Positions 1-9,996 are shown, counted from the first letter of the stretch. The stretch: DNA of 64,000 bases from an uncultured Treponema sp. (GCF_945873775.1 NZ_CAMCEC010000004.1:1-64000); one strand, 5' to 3'. Notes: a model not told the origin generated them from the sequence alone. Program-made: numbers and translations.

Positions 1-123
1 AAGTTGCTCTGTTCAAATCGTTTTATTCAATTTTCAATAAAAAATAATTTCTATAATTTAATGCTTTTTTAATTGACATTATTTCAATGTTTATAGTATT
101 GTTTTTGAATCGGAGGTTTTAAA

Positions 124-876
124 TTGAAACACTTAGTTAAATGTGTAGCTGTTGCTTTTTCAGTAATAGCACTTGCTTCATGCGGAACAACAAAAGAAAC
201 TGTAAAGGTTGTAACAGGAGCTTATGAGCGTTTGGACTGGCAGGGAAGAGCTACTGGAGCAGAAGTACCGAATTGGGTTGTTGCTGTAGGCGACAATAAC
301 AAAAGACAGATTGTAAAAGAACTTGATCTTGATGGCTATATGGTTTGGACTTTCAACTCAAACGGACCGGATTTGGATTTTCTCCAGAACTGGACAGACA
401 AAGTTGACCTTCAGAGCAATGTTGCACAGTCTATCAGCACTTCAATTGGACGCGCTACAGAAGCTTCTTTGAAAGCAGAACAGAGCATTGATGCAACAAA
501 AAGCGACAAGGCTCTCAAAGATGTTACAACAGTTCTTTCAAATGTACGTGTAAACGGACTTGAGAAAATTGCTTCATATTGGATTAAGAGCCGCTTCTCT
601 GAATCTGCAAAGCCAAAGGCTGATTCTGATTACAAGACAATGTATACTTACTATTCAGTATGGGCTTTGAAGAGCGATTTGTATCAGAGACAGATTAACG
701 CAGCAATGCAGGATCTTCCTGAAAACACAGCACAGGATCCACTTCTTATGAAACTTATCACAAGATCAATCGAAAAGACTATTCTTAACGAAGATGCAGA
801 TGCAAATGTCAGTGCTATATCTTATGATGCAGAAACAGATACTGTAACTTATGAAGAGCCTGGAGCTGAATTCTAA
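124..876 (+). CDS. putative lipoprotein (TTG start; lipobox LASC)
   Basis: ORF with signal peptide ending ALASC|G; GGAGG upstream of the TTG start; first of four consecutive envelope-protein ORFs. Confidence 0.7.
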   Translation: MKHLVKCVAVAFSVIALASCGTTKETVKVVTGAYERLDWQGRATGAEVPNWVVAVGDNNKRQIVKELDLDGYMVWTFNSNGPDLDFLQNWTDKVDLQSNVAQSISTSIGRATEASLKAEQSIDATKSDKALKDVTTVLSNVRVNGLEKIASYWIKSRFSESAKPKADSDYKTMYTYYSVWALKSDLYQRQINAAMQDLPENTAQDPLLMKLITRSIEKTILNEDADANVSAISYDAETDTVTYEEPGAEF

Positions 877-1482
877 ATGAAGAAGTTTGCTTTTTTGTTT
901 GCAGCTGTTTTCAGTGGTCTTATGATGGTTTCATGCGGAAGCACAAAAGTTTCCCGCGTTGATGCTGATGAGGTCATTGACTTGGACGGCTACTGGAACG
1001 AAAGCGATGTCCGCATCGTTTGTGATTCTCTTATTGAAGAATGTATAAGTTCTCCTAGAATTGCAAAGTTTGAAGGACAGCAAGGACACGCTCCAGTTGT
1101 TATAATTGATTCTATACGCAATCAGAGCAGCGAGCATATTGACACTTCAATTGTTGAAAAGAAATTTCAGACAGCAATAATTAATTCTGGTGTTATGGAA
1201 TTTGTTTCTAGCAGCACAGAAAGACAGGCTCTTAGAGAGGAAAAGGCTGATCAGGCTGATCATTCAACTTACGATACTGCGAAGGAAATGGATCAGGAAA
1301 CTGGAGCTGACTTCATGCTTAAAGGTTCTGTTAAGACTATTGTTCAGTCTGCTGGCGACAAAACTGTAAGAACTTACTATGTTTATGCAGAGTTGCATGA
1401 CATTAAAACAAATAAAATTGTTTGGATGGCAGAAAACGACAGCATAAAGAAAGTTATTAAACGTCAGAAAGCAAAGCTCTAA
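877..1482 (+). CDS. penicillin-binding protein activator LpoB-like lipoprotein
   Basis: Lipobox MVSC|G; 'VVIIDSIRNQSSEHID..FQTAIINSG' and 'GADFMLKGSVKTI' resemble the LpoB/YcfM family. Confidence 0.7.
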   Translation: MKKFAFLFAAVFSGLMMVSCGSTKVSRVDADEVIDLDGYWNESDVRIVCDSLIEECISSPRIAKFEGQQGHAPVVIIDSIRNQSSEHIDTSIVEKKFQTAIINSGVMEFVSSSTERQALREEKADQADHSTYDTAKEMDQETGADFMLKGSVKTIVQSAGDKTVRTYYVYAELHDIKTNKIVWMAENDSIKKVIKRQKAKL

Positions 1483-1493
1483 TTTGCACAACA

Positions 1494-1521
1494 GGCATCT
1501 TCAGAAGTTTCTGGAGATGCC
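1494..1521 (+). terminator. hairpin, possible terminator or attenuator between lipoprotein genes
   Basis: GGCATCT..AGATGCC inverted repeat; no strong U tract. Confidence 0.4.
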
Positions 1522-1547
1522 ATTTACTTTAGGTCGGAGAAGTTTTC

Positions 1548-2954
1548 ATGAAAAAGCTCTCGCTTCTTTCTTTGCTTTTTGTATTTTTTTTTCTAGTTGG
1601 ATGCGCTTCTACAAAAGTTGACTTGGAGGCTGAAAAATATTTTTCTGAAGGAAATTATTCAGCATCTGCATCCGTTATTCAAAAATCAATAAATAAAAAA
1701 AATCCGCCGATAGACAAAGCTCTTGACGTGGCGATTCTAAATCATTATTCAAGAAATTATTTGCAGTCTTCAAAAGATTTTAATCAGACTGACCGTCAGA
1801 TTGAAGATGCCTATACAAAAAGCATTTCAAAATCTACTGGCGCCGCTTCCTTAAATGAAAATATTTCTGATTACACTGGAAATATTTATGAATATCTTTT
1901 GCTAAATGCATTTAATTCTTTGAACTATTACAACCTGGGCGAATTTGACGAAGCTCTTGTTGAAATCAGAAAAATTGAAAATAAACAAAAAGAATATATT
2001 TCAAAATATGGCGAGCTCGCTTTGCAGGATTTGGAAGTAGACACAGAAGCTCTTGCAGATTCCGCAAAGACAATGAATATAAATATGCGTGAAGTTTATA
2101 GGCAGACTCCGCGGAAACCTACGGAAGCTGATGTCTATAAAGATTCTGCATTTGCGCATTATCTTGCGGCGTTGATGTATATTCAAGATAAAAGCGGAAC
2201 TCCGGAACTTCATGTCCGCGAATATGAGGCGATAAACCGTGGCGTAAAATGCGCTTCTTTGCGAGATGACTTGAAAATTCCATCTGGAATGGGAAGGTTG
2301 GATTTCGTTTCGTTAGCTGGAAAAATCATTTGCCGGAAAGAAGGAACTGTTTATTTTCCAAGTTTTGCGGCGAATGGAACTCCGATTTTTTTAACTTCTG
2401 TAACGATTGGAGACATTACGATTCCGGCTTTTAGACTGAAATATGTTTACCCTTATGTTGAAGCAGATAAAAACGGCAATCTTATAAAGCCTAGCGATTC
2501 AATTTCTTCTATAAAAGTTACGCTTTCTGACGGAAGCACTGCGCGCCTCAACCTTATTGAATGGTTTGATGAAGCTGTTCAAAAAGATGTTGCTTTAAGA
2601 GCACGCAAGGATTTTACAAGAAGCATATTCCGCAGTACAACAAAAAAAGCTGCCGCTGTAACTTCTGCCGCTGTTGCCATAAGAGCTACTCCTGAAAAGT
2701 TCCGGTCAATTACAGAAATTGCGGTTACTAAGGCTCTTGATGCTGTGGATTTAGCTGAAACTGCTGATATTCGTCAGTGCCGTTATTTTCCGAGCTTTGC
2801 GGCTGGCGGAGGTTTTACTTTAAAGCCTGGAATTTATTCAGCGAAAGTTGAATATTTTGATACAAATGAAAATCTTGTCGGAACAGAAACTTTTGAAAAT
2901 TTGGAAGTAAAAGCTGGTCGTCCGACTATTGTGGAGTCAATATGCGTAAAATAG
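1548..2954 (+). CDS. COG3014-like lipoprotein
   Basis: Lipobox LVGC|A; TPR-like N-terminus; 'DSAFAHYLAALMYIQDK'; upstream of an LPP20-like gene. Confidence 0.65.
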   Translation: MKKLSLLSLLFVFFFLVGCASTKVDLEAEKYFSEGNYSASASVIQKSINKKNPPIDKALDVAILNHYSRNYLQSSKDFNQTDRQIEDAYTKSISKSTGAASLNENISDYTGNIYEYLLLNAFNSLNYYNLGEFDEALVEIRKIENKQKEYISKYGELALQDLEVDTEALADSAKTMNINMREVYRQTPRKPTEADVYKDSAFAHYLAALMYIQDKSGTPELHVREYEAINRGVKCASLRDDLKIPSGMGRLDFVSLAGKIICRKEGTVYFPSFAANGTPIFLTSVTIGDITIPAFRLKYVYPYVEADKNGNLIKPSDSISSIKVTLSDGSTARLNLIEWFDEAVQKDVALRARKDFTRSIFRSTTKKAAAVTSAAVAIRATPEKFRSITEIAVTKALDAVDLAETADIRQCRYFPSFAAGGGFTLKPGIYSAKVEYFDTNENLVGTETFENLEVKAGRPTIVESICVK

Positions 2955-3976
2955 CTAATTTTTTTGCATTGCTTATTTGTGGAATTTCAGTTTGTTTTGC
3001 TGCCCATGTAAAAGAACCTGCCTGGGTAAGCGTTCCGAAGAAAGTTTACGATCCTGAAAAATATCTTTCTTATGTTGGAAAGGCAAAAGATAAATCTCAG
3101 GCGGAGCTTCTTGCGGTTGAAGGAATTGCTTCTGTTTTTGAGCAGGATGTCGCTTCTGCTTCTGTGTCTTCTTCAAGAATGGAACAGGCGAGCAATGAAG
3201 GAAAAGTCGCAATTGCAAAGTCTCAGAATTTCAATTCAAAGATAATGCGAAAAGTTGACGTTGATTCTCTTATTGGCATTGAAATCAAGGAATATTGGAC
3301 TGATGCTGATAAAAATATTTACGTTCTTGCGGTTCTTGACAAGCCGAAAACTTCGCTCCTTTATTCTAATATGATTGAAAAAAATAATGTGGAAATCAAA
3401 AAGCTTTTGAATGCTAAAACTGATGATGAGTTTTCTTTTGAAAATTATGCGCGGATTGATTTTGCTCGTGAAATTTCTGTTTTAAATGAAAAATATCTTT
3501 CACGTCTTTCTGTTATTGATTTTGACAAGGCTTCTGAATTGGAAAAGCAGACTGTGAGCGCATCTGATATAAATGCAATGTTGCTTCAGATTGCAAAGCA
3601 AATTCCTGTTTATGTTTATTTTCAGAATGATTCTGACGGCAGAGTTCGTTCCGCTTATGCAAAAATGCTGAATTCGTTTGGCTTTAGAACTTCGCAGGAA
3701 AGAAATGAACGTTATTCATTTACGGGAAGCATGAGTTTTGAACAGAATATTCCAAAAGATAAAAGTTCCGTTCAGTGCAGATACACTTTTAAGGCTGATT
3801 TGAAGGATTCTGCATTTGCGCAAAATCTTTTTACACTTTCATTTGATGGAAGAAATTCAAGCAATTCTTATTCTGATGCCCAGAACCGTGCTTTGCGCGC
3901 TATTGAAGCTCGTGCCGCAGGAAATTCTACAGAAGAATTTAGAAAATTTTTGCAGAATATTGTAGTTCATTATTGA
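2942..3976 (+). CDS. LPP20-like exported protein
   Basis: Signal peptide; 'PAWVSVPKKVYDPEKYLSYVGKAKDKSQAELLAVEGIASVF' is LPP20-like; overlaps the preceding ORF. Confidence 0.6.
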   Translation: MRKIANFFALLICGISVCFAAHVKEPAWVSVPKKVYDPEKYLSYVGKAKDKSQAELLAVEGIASVFEQDVASASVSSSRMEQASNEGKVAIAKSQNFNSKIMRKVDVDSLIGIEIKEYWTDADKNIYVLAVLDKPKTSLLYSNMIEKNNVEIKKLLNAKTDDEFSFENYARIDFAREISVLNEKYLSRLSVIDFDKASELEKQTVSASDINAMLLQIAKQIPVYVYFQNDSDGRVRSAYAKMLNSFGFRTSQERNERYSFTGSMSFEQNIPKDKSSVQCRYTFKADLKDSAFAQNLFTLSFDGRNSSNSYSDAQNRALRAIEARAAGNSTEEFRKFLQNIVVHY

Positions 3977-4023
3977 CAAAAAATTACATTTTCTGTACTA
4001 TATTTATACATTCGTAACTGAAT

Positions 4024-4096
4024 GCTCCCTTAGCTCAGTCGGTAGAGCAATGGACTGTTAATCCATGTGTCGCTGGTTCAAGCCCAGCAGGGGGCG
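4024..4096 (+). tRNA. tRNA-Asn (GTT)
   Basis: Cloverleaf: acceptor GCTCCCT/AGGGGGC, anticodon loop CTGTTAATC, T-arm GCTGG-TTCAAGC-CCAGC, discriminator G. Confidence 0.95.
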
Positions 4097-4101
4097 CATA
4101 T

Positions 4102-4128
4102 AAGGCAGCTGATTCGGCTGCCTTTTTT
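4102..4128 (+). terminator. Rho-independent terminator after tRNA-Asn
   Basis: AAGGCAGC-N7-GCTGCCTT followed by a T run. Confidence 0.85.
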
Positions 4129-4135
4129 GTTTATA

Positions 4136-4163
4136 GATTGTCGTATCAAGTATGACAATGACA
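4136..4163. repeat. dispersed hairpin-element copy
   Basis: GATTGTCGTA-TCAAG-TATGACAATGACA; reverse complement is TGTCATTGTCATA-CTTGA-TACGACAATC, matching the other copies in the window. Confidence 0.65.
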
Positions 4164-4335
4164 GAAAATCAAGTCTTACAATGACATTTTAAAATCGCAG
4201 TTAAAATTTGTTTTTTTCTTGAATTTTTATTATATTTATTGGCAATCAAAAAATTTTAAAATGTAGAACTTTTTTTCGCTCAATTTCTTGCTTTTAATTG
4301 AAGATTTTCAGCTTAAAAAGTTTTGGAGTAAAATC

Positions 4336-6306
4336 ATGGCAAAGTATCAGTTTCAGACGGAAGTTAATCAGCTTTTAAAACTTATCATTCATTCAATGTA
4401 TTCAAACAAGGATATTTTTTTACGTGAAATTGTTTCGAATGCTTCGGATGCTTTGGACAAATTGAAATATCTTACAGTTTCTGATGATAAATATAAGGAT
4501 GTTGCTTTTAATCCGCGTATAGATATTTCGTTCAATGAGGAAAAAAAGATTCTTTCAGTTCAGGATTCTGGAATTGGAATGGACGAAGAGGATCTTACAA
4601 ATAATTTGGGAACAATCGCGCGTTCTGGAACAAAAGCTTTTATCGATATGCTTTCTAAAAATGGAAGCGGCTCTTCAGATTTGATTGGTCAGTTTGGCGT
4701 TGGCTTTTACAGCGCATTTATGGCGGCAAGCAAAATTGATGTTTACACAAGAAAAGCTGCTGGCGACGGAAAAGTTCTGCACTGGTCAAGCGATGGAACA
4801 AATTCCTATGAAATTGAAGAACTCACAGAAAAATCCGAAGCCTATTGCCAGTACGGATTTGACAAGGCTGAAACTGTAGGTTCTGTTATTGAAATTCATT
4901 TGAATGATGATTCTAAAGATTATGCTTCAAGATGGAAAATTGACGAGCTCATAAAAAAATATTCAAATCATATTGCTTTCCCGATTTATCTTCATTATGT
5001 TCAGACAAAGTATAACAAGGACGGAAAGGCTGAAGGAACTGAAAATAAAGTTGAACAAGTGAATTCTGCCAGCGCGCTTTGGAAGCGGAACAAGAGCGAG
5101 CTTAAAAAAGAAGATTACAATGACTTTTATAAGACAATCAGCCATGACGGAACAGATCCGCTTATGTATGTTCATACTCATGCAGAAGGAACTCAGGAAT
5201 ACACGACTTTGTTTTATGTTCCTCGCACGGCTCCGTTTGATATGTATCAGGCTGACTACAAAAGCGGCGTTAAGCTTTATGTAAAGCGCGTTTTTATAAC
5301 TGATGATGACCGTGAACTTTTGCCGTCTTACTTGCGTTTTATCCGCGGCGTTATTGATTCTGAAGATTTGCCTTTGAATGTGAGCCGTGAAATTCTTCAG
5401 CAAAACAGAATTCTTGAAACTATAAAAACTCAGTCTGTAAAGAAGCTTTTAAGCGAATTTAAAAAGCTTGGCGATGAGGCAAAAAAACTTGAGTCAAAAA
5501 CGGAACTTTCCGATGCTGAAAAAGAAACTGTTGAAAAATGGCACGATTTTGTAAAATCATACAATCGTCCTTTAAAAGAAGGGCTTTATTCTGATTTTGC
5601 AAACCGCGATGAAATTGCAGAGATAATCCGCTTTAAGTCAACTGCAGATGAAGGCAATGGCGAAAACAAATGGACAAGTTTTGCCGATTATGTTCAACGC
5701 ATGAAAACTGATCAAAAGGCAATTTACTATATCAGTGGAAGCGATGAAAAAAATTTGCGTTCTTCTCCGTTGCTTGAGGCTTACAAAAAGAAAGGGTTTG
5801 AAGTTCTTATCATGGCGGATGACATAGACGACATTGTTATTCCTGCATACGGAAAATATAAAGACTTTGAACTGAAAGCAGTAAACCGCGCCGGAAGCGA
5901 TGAAGAGCTTGGCGTTGACAAAGAAGAAGCTAAGAAAAAAGAGGAAGCGTTCAAGCCTGTTCAGGAAAAAATAAAAAAAGCACTTGAAGGCCGTGTAAAG
6001 GATGTTGTTCTTTCAAAGCGTCTTTCTGACAGTCCGAGCTGCATTGTTGTGGACGAAAATGATCCGAGCCTTCAGATGGAACGCATGATGAAAGCGATGG
6101 GACAAGGCGGCGGAGATTTTGTAAAGCCGATTCTTGAAATAAATGCAGACCACGCAATTGTAAAAAAACTGGAAGGTCCTGTTTCAGAAGAGTTTGTAAA
6201 AAATGTAAGTGAAGTTCTTCTTGATCAGGCGCTTCTTGTAAGCGGCGCGGAATTAAAAGATCCTGCTGATTTTGTAAAATCACTGAATTCTTTGCTCGCT
6301 GAATAA
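4336..6306 (+). CDS. htpG: molecular chaperone HtpG (Hsp90)
   Basis: 'FQTEVNQLLKLIIHSMYSNKDIFLREIVSNASDALDKL', 'DSGIGMDEEDL', 'GQFGVGFYSAF'; GGAG upstream of ATG 4336. Confidence 0.97.
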   Translation: MAKYQFQTEVNQLLKLIIHSMYSNKDIFLREIVSNASDALDKLKYLTVSDDKYKDVAFNPRIDISFNEEKKILSVQDSGIGMDEEDLTNNLGTIARSGTKAFIDMLSKNGSGSSDLIGQFGVGFYSAFMAASKIDVYTRKAAGDGKVLHWSSDGTNSYEIEELTEKSEAYCQYGFDKAETVGSVIEIHLNDDSKDYASRWKIDELIKKYSNHIAFPIYLHYVQTKYNKDGKAEGTENKVEQVNSASALWKRNKSELKKEDYNDFYKTISHDGTDPLMYVHTHAEGTQEYTTLFYVPRTAPFDMYQADYKSGVKLYVKRVFITDDDRELLPSYLRFIRGVIDSEDLPLNVSREILQQNRILETIKTQSVKKLLSEFKKLGDEAKKLESKTELSDAEKETVEKWHDFVKSYNRPLKEGLYSDFANRDEIAEIIRFKSTADEGNGENKWTSFADYVQRMKTDQKAIYYISGSDEKNLRSSPLLEAYKKKGFEVLIMADDIDDIVIPAYGKYKDFELKAVNRAGSDEELGVDKEEAKKKEEAFKPVQEKIKKALEGRVKDVVLSKRLSDSPSCIVVDENDPSLQMERMMKAMGQGGGDFVKPILEINADHAIVKKLEGPVSEEFVKNVSEVLLDQALLVSGAELKDPADFVKSLNSLLAE

Positions 6307-6318
6307 AATTTTGTGCAG

Positions 6319-6358
6319 AAAGCTTTCCGATTTTTCTGGAAGGCTTTTTGCTTTTTTT
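6319..6358 (+). terminator. Rho-independent terminator after htpG
   Basis: AAAGCTTTCC..GGAAGGCTTT followed by TTGCTTTTTTT. Confidence 0.75.
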
Positions 6359-6405
6359 ATGAGAAATCATTTGTAACGATAATTGCGCATTTTTATTTTT
6401 TAGAT

Positions 6406-7137
6406 ATGGAAAAAATTGAAACTCCTGATGAGTATTTAGTGGAACATGACAACGATCATTTGCAGGGAAAAGAACTTGCAAAAATTTCATCATTGAACGA
6501 AATCAATTCGATGAATCCAAACGACTTTATAAAGATGGCTTTTGAATTTCAGAAGCTTATGATGATTTATGAAAGCGCGATAAAGCAAGTCGTTACAAAA
6601 CTTGAAATTTTAAACAAAGAATATAAAGTTACGGGCAGAAGAAATCCGATTGAAACAATAAAATCCAGAATAAAATCACCTGAAAGCATTGCCGAAAAAC
6701 TTGAAAAGCGGAAGTTGCCGTTTACATTTGAATCTATGACAGAAAATCTTACGGATGTCGCTGGCGTTCGTGTAATCTGCCCTTACATTTCGGACATTTA
6801 CACAATAAAGGACATTCTTTTAAAGCAGCCGGACATAAAACTTTTGAAGGAAAAAGATTACATAAAAGAGCCCAAGGAATCCGGCTACAGAAGCTTGCAC
6901 ATTGTTGTTGAAATAATTGTTTATCTTTCGAACACGGAGCACAGAGTTCCAGTTGAAATTCAGCTTAGGACAATTGCCATGGATTTTTGGGCGAGCCTTG
7001 AACATGAACTTAGATACAAAACTGAATCCCATATTCCAGCCGGAATCCGCCGTGAGCTTTTGAGATGCGCGGAAACAATCGCAATGACCGACCGTGAAAT
7101 GGAAGAAATTGCAATTGAACTTCAGGCGTTGGACTGA
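6406..7137 (+). CDS. RelA/SpoT-type small alarmone (p)ppGpp synthetase
   Basis: 'FESMTENLTDVAGVRVICPYISDIY', 'KEPKESGYRSLHIVVE', 'PVEIQLRTIAMDFWASLEHELRYK'; no HD or C-terminal regulatory domains. The upstream ORF extension runs through a terminator, so ATG 6406 is preferred. Confidence 0.88.
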   Translation: MEKIETPDEYLVEHDNDHLQGKELAKISSLNEINSMNPNDFIKMAFEFQKLMMIYESAIKQVVTKLEILNKEYKVTGRRNPIETIKSRIKSPESIAEKLEKRKLPFTFESMTENLTDVAGVRVICPYISDIYTIKDILLKQPDIKLLKEKDYIKEPKESGYRSLHIVVEIIVYLSNTEHRVPVEIQLRTIAMDFWASLEHELRYKTESHIPAGIRRELLRCAETIAMTDREMEEIAIELQALD

Positions 7138-7333
7138 TTTATTCGCTGTTTCTTTTGAATGCTTGGCATTACTAGAAAACTTTTTTTTTCTATAGTATGA
7201 TATGTTTGTCTTAGAAATTTCCTTTTGGCGATTTTTAGATGAAATATCTTATATCAACTGCGCATCTTCATTTGATTGCGGATGTGCTTAAAAAGTCAAG
7301 ATTTTTTTTGTTGGCTTTTTATGGGAGATTCAA

Positions 7334-7708
7334 TTGTCGGAATTACACGAGTCTGGTGAAGATTATCTTGAGGCAATTCTTAGATTAAAAGAAGAAAATG
7401 GAGTTGCAAGATCCGTTGATGTTGCAAAACGTCTTGGTGTTTCCAAGCCTAGTGTAAGCCGGGCGATGAGCATTTTGGGCGAAAATGGATATATTACAAC
7501 TGGCCACATCGGTTCTCTTGAGCTTACTGAAAAAGGTCAAAAAAAAGCCGAGTCCGTTTATGCGCGCCATGTTCTTCTCACAGATTTCCTTGTAAAAATT
7601 ACTGGCGTTGACAAAGCTCATGCTGAAGAAAATGCGTGCAGAATTGAGCATGACATTGATGAAGATATAAAAGACGGAATTCAAAAGTGGATGGAGCAAA
7701 ATAAATAA
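7334..7708 (+). CDS. DtxR/MntR-family metal-dependent transcriptional regulator
   Basis: 'SGEDYLEAILRLKEENG..RSVDVAKRLGVSKPSVSRAMSILGENGYI..LTEKG'; TTG start. Confidence 0.88.
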   Translation: MSELHESGEDYLEAILRLKEENGVARSVDVAKRLGVSKPSVSRAMSILGENGYITTGHIGSLELTEKGQKKAESVYARHVLLTDFLVKITGVDKAHAEENACRIEHDIDEDIKDGIQKWMEQNK

Positions 7709-7709
7709 A

Positions 7710-9149
7710 ATGTCAGACATAAATGAAAAAAATCACGGCACATTGACTGGCGACAACCATGCTGCTCTTTGGAGCGGAAGATTTGCAGAAGGACCAGATG
7801 CCGCTGCGGTTGAGTTTGAGACTTCTATCCGTGTTGATGAAAGAATGGCTCTTGATGACATTCACGGTTCGATTGCACATGCGCAAATGCTTGACGAGCA
7901 GAAAATAATTTCAAAATCAGAAAGCTCTGAAATTGTAAAAGGCTTAAAATCGATTGAAAAGGATTTGCTTTCCGGCGAGTTGAAAATTGACTATAGTGCT
8001 GAAGACATTCATTCATTTGTCGAAGCAGTTCTTACAGACCGCATCGGTGAGCCTGGAAAAAAACTTCACACAGGACGCAGCCGAAATGACCAGATTGCAC
8101 TGGACGAGCGTCTTTATTTGCGCCGCATGATTCCTTGCATTCAAAATGAAATTTTAACTCTTATAAAGGCACTTTCAGAAATCGCTTCTAAAAATAAAAA
8201 ATCTTTGCTGACTGGTTATACTCACATGCAGCATGCTCAGCCGGGAACTTTGGCTCAGCATCTTTTGGCGTGGGCTTCTATGCTAGTGCGCGACTGGGAG
8301 CGTCTTGAAGATTCACTTAAGCGCATTGAAAAGTCTCCGCTTGGATCTGGAGCTTTGCAGGGAAGCACATTGCCTCTTGACCGTGAGCTTGTTGCAAAAA
8401 AACTTGGATTTTCTGGTGTTACTGAAAATTCATTGGACACAGTTTCTGACAGAGATTACTGCATAGAATTTACTTCGGATTTTGCGCTGCTTCAAAGCCA
8501 CTTGAGCCGGATGTGCGAAGAAATTGTTTTGTGGTCAACAACAGAATTTTCATTTGTTGAGCTAAGCGAAAAATGGTCAACTGGCTCTTCAATTATGCCG
8601 CAGAAAAAAAATCCAGACTTTGCTGAATTAATCCGCGGAAGAACAGGAAAAGTTTACGGAGATTTGATAAATCTTCTTACAATGGTAAAAGGGCTTCCGC
8701 TTGCTTATGACCGGGATTTGCAGGAAGACAAAGAGCCTTTGTTTGATGCTTTTGACACTGTTGAAGCGAACTTAAAAGTTTTTACGGCAATGGTTTCTTC
8801 TGCAAAATGGAATCTTGAAAAAATGGCGGCGAGCTGTGAAGGCGGTTTTGCAAATGCCACGGATTTGGCTGAATATCTTGTGCGCAAAGGACTTCCGTTT
8901 AGAACTGCGCATGGAGTTTCGGCAAAAGCTGTCCGCATGGCAATTGATGCGGGGCTTTCAAAAATTGAATATTTGTGCGTGGAAGAATTTAAAAAATGCT
9001 CGCCTTTAATTGAAGATGACGTTTATGAAATTCTTTCGCCTGAAGCCTGCGTGGAAAACAGAAAGACAATCGGTGCGCCTTCTTCTGAATCAACTTCAGT
9101 TCAAATAAAAGCTTTGCTTGCGTTCTGTAAAAAAAGCTTAAAAAAATAA
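7710..9149 (+). CDS. argH: argininosuccinate lyase
   Basis: 'LWSGRFAEGPDAAAVEF', 'GRSRNDQIALDERLYLR', signature 'GSSIMPQKKNPD'. Confidence 0.97.
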   Translation: MSDINEKNHGTLTGDNHAALWSGRFAEGPDAAAVEFETSIRVDERMALDDIHGSIAHAQMLDEQKIISKSESSEIVKGLKSIEKDLLSGELKIDYSAEDIHSFVEAVLTDRIGEPGKKLHTGRSRNDQIALDERLYLRRMIPCIQNEILTLIKALSEIASKNKKSLLTGYTHMQHAQPGTLAQHLLAWASMLVRDWERLEDSLKRIEKSPLGSGALQGSTLPLDRELVAKKLGFSGVTENSLDTVSDRDYCIEFTSDFALLQSHLSRMCEEIVLWSTTEFSFVELSEKWSTGSSIMPQKKNPDFAELIRGRTGKVYGDLINLLTMVKGLPLAYDRDLQEDKEPLFDAFDTVEANLKVFTAMVSSAKWNLEKMAASCEGGFANATDLAEYLVRKGLPFRTAHGVSAKAVRMAIDAGLSKIEYLCVEEFKKCSPLIEDDVYEILSPEACVENRKTIGAPSSESTSVQIKALLAFCKKSLKK

Positions 9150-9171
9150 TTTTATAAAAGGAGTTTTCAAA

Positions 9172-9942
9172 ATGAAAAAAATTGTTGCAGTTATTTGCGG
9201 ACTTATGGTTTGCCTTTCAATGGCGAGCGCAAAAAAGAAATCGTCTGGAAAATTTGTTCTTGGCCTTGATGATTCGTTTCCGCCTCTTGGATTCCGCAAT
9301 GAAAATAATGAAATTGTAGGCTATGATATTGACCTTGCGCGCGAAGTTGCTTCACGTCTTGGGCTTGAACTTGTTTGCCAGCCGATTGACTGGTCTACAA
9401 AAGAAATGGAGCTTAACACTGGAAAAATCGACTGCATTTGGAACGGACTTACTTTGACAGAAGAAAGAAAACGCGCTATGGCTTGCTCTGAGCCTTATCT
9501 TGCAAATGCCCAGGTTGTTGTTGTCCGCAATAATGGTGAAGTAAAATCGCTTGCAGATTTGAAGGGAAAAAAAGTCGGTGTTCAGGCTGGCTCTTCTGCA
9601 CAGGAAGCGATTGACGGTGCGCCGGATTTCAAAAAAAGCCTAAAGGAAATTGTTGAGTTCAAGGAAAATGTTACGGCACTTAATGACCTTGAAGTTGGAA
9701 ATCTTGACGGCGTTGTAATGGATTTAGTTGTTGCGGGATATAGCATTACGCAGGGAAAAAAGCCGCTTGTTATTCTTGATGAAACTCTTGCTCCGGAAGA
9801 ATATGGAATTGCATTCAGCAGAAAAAATAAATCTCTCCGCGACAAAGTTCAGAAAACACTTTTAGAAATGCAGGCTGACGGAACTGTTGCAAAAATCTCA
9901 ACAAAGTGGTTCGGCTCTGATATTTCTACAATTGGAAAATAA
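9172..9942 (+). CDS. amino-acid ABC transporter substrate-binding protein
   Basis: Signal peptide; 'FVLGLDDSFPPLGFRNENNEIVGYDIDLAREVASRLG' SBP family 3. Confidence 0.93.
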   Translation: MKKIVAVICGLMVCLSMASAKKKSSGKFVLGLDDSFPPLGFRNENNEIVGYDIDLAREVASRLGLELVCQPIDWSTKEMELNTGKIDCIWNGLTLTEERKRAMACSEPYLANAQVVVVRNNGEVKSLADLKGKKVGVQAGSSAQEAIDGAPDFKKSLKEIVEFKENVTALNDLEVGNLDGVVMDLVVAGYSITQGKKPLVILDETLAPEEYGIAFSRKNKSLRDKVQKTLLEMQADGTVAKISTKWFGSDISTIGK

Positions 9943-9963
9943 TTGTATTTTATAAAATGCTTT

Positions 9964-9996
9964 TGCGTCTGGAAAAATTTCCGGGCGCATTTTTCT
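9964..9996 (+). terminator. terminator or attenuator between SBP and permease genes
   Basis: TGCGTCTGGAAA..TTTCCGGGCGCA with G-U pairs, then TTTTTC. Confidence 0.6.

Noticed and set aside
6313-6405. Extended N-terminus of the alarmone synthetase in the ORF track
   Set aside because: The segment consists of the htpG terminator and a promoter; ATG 6406 fits the family better.
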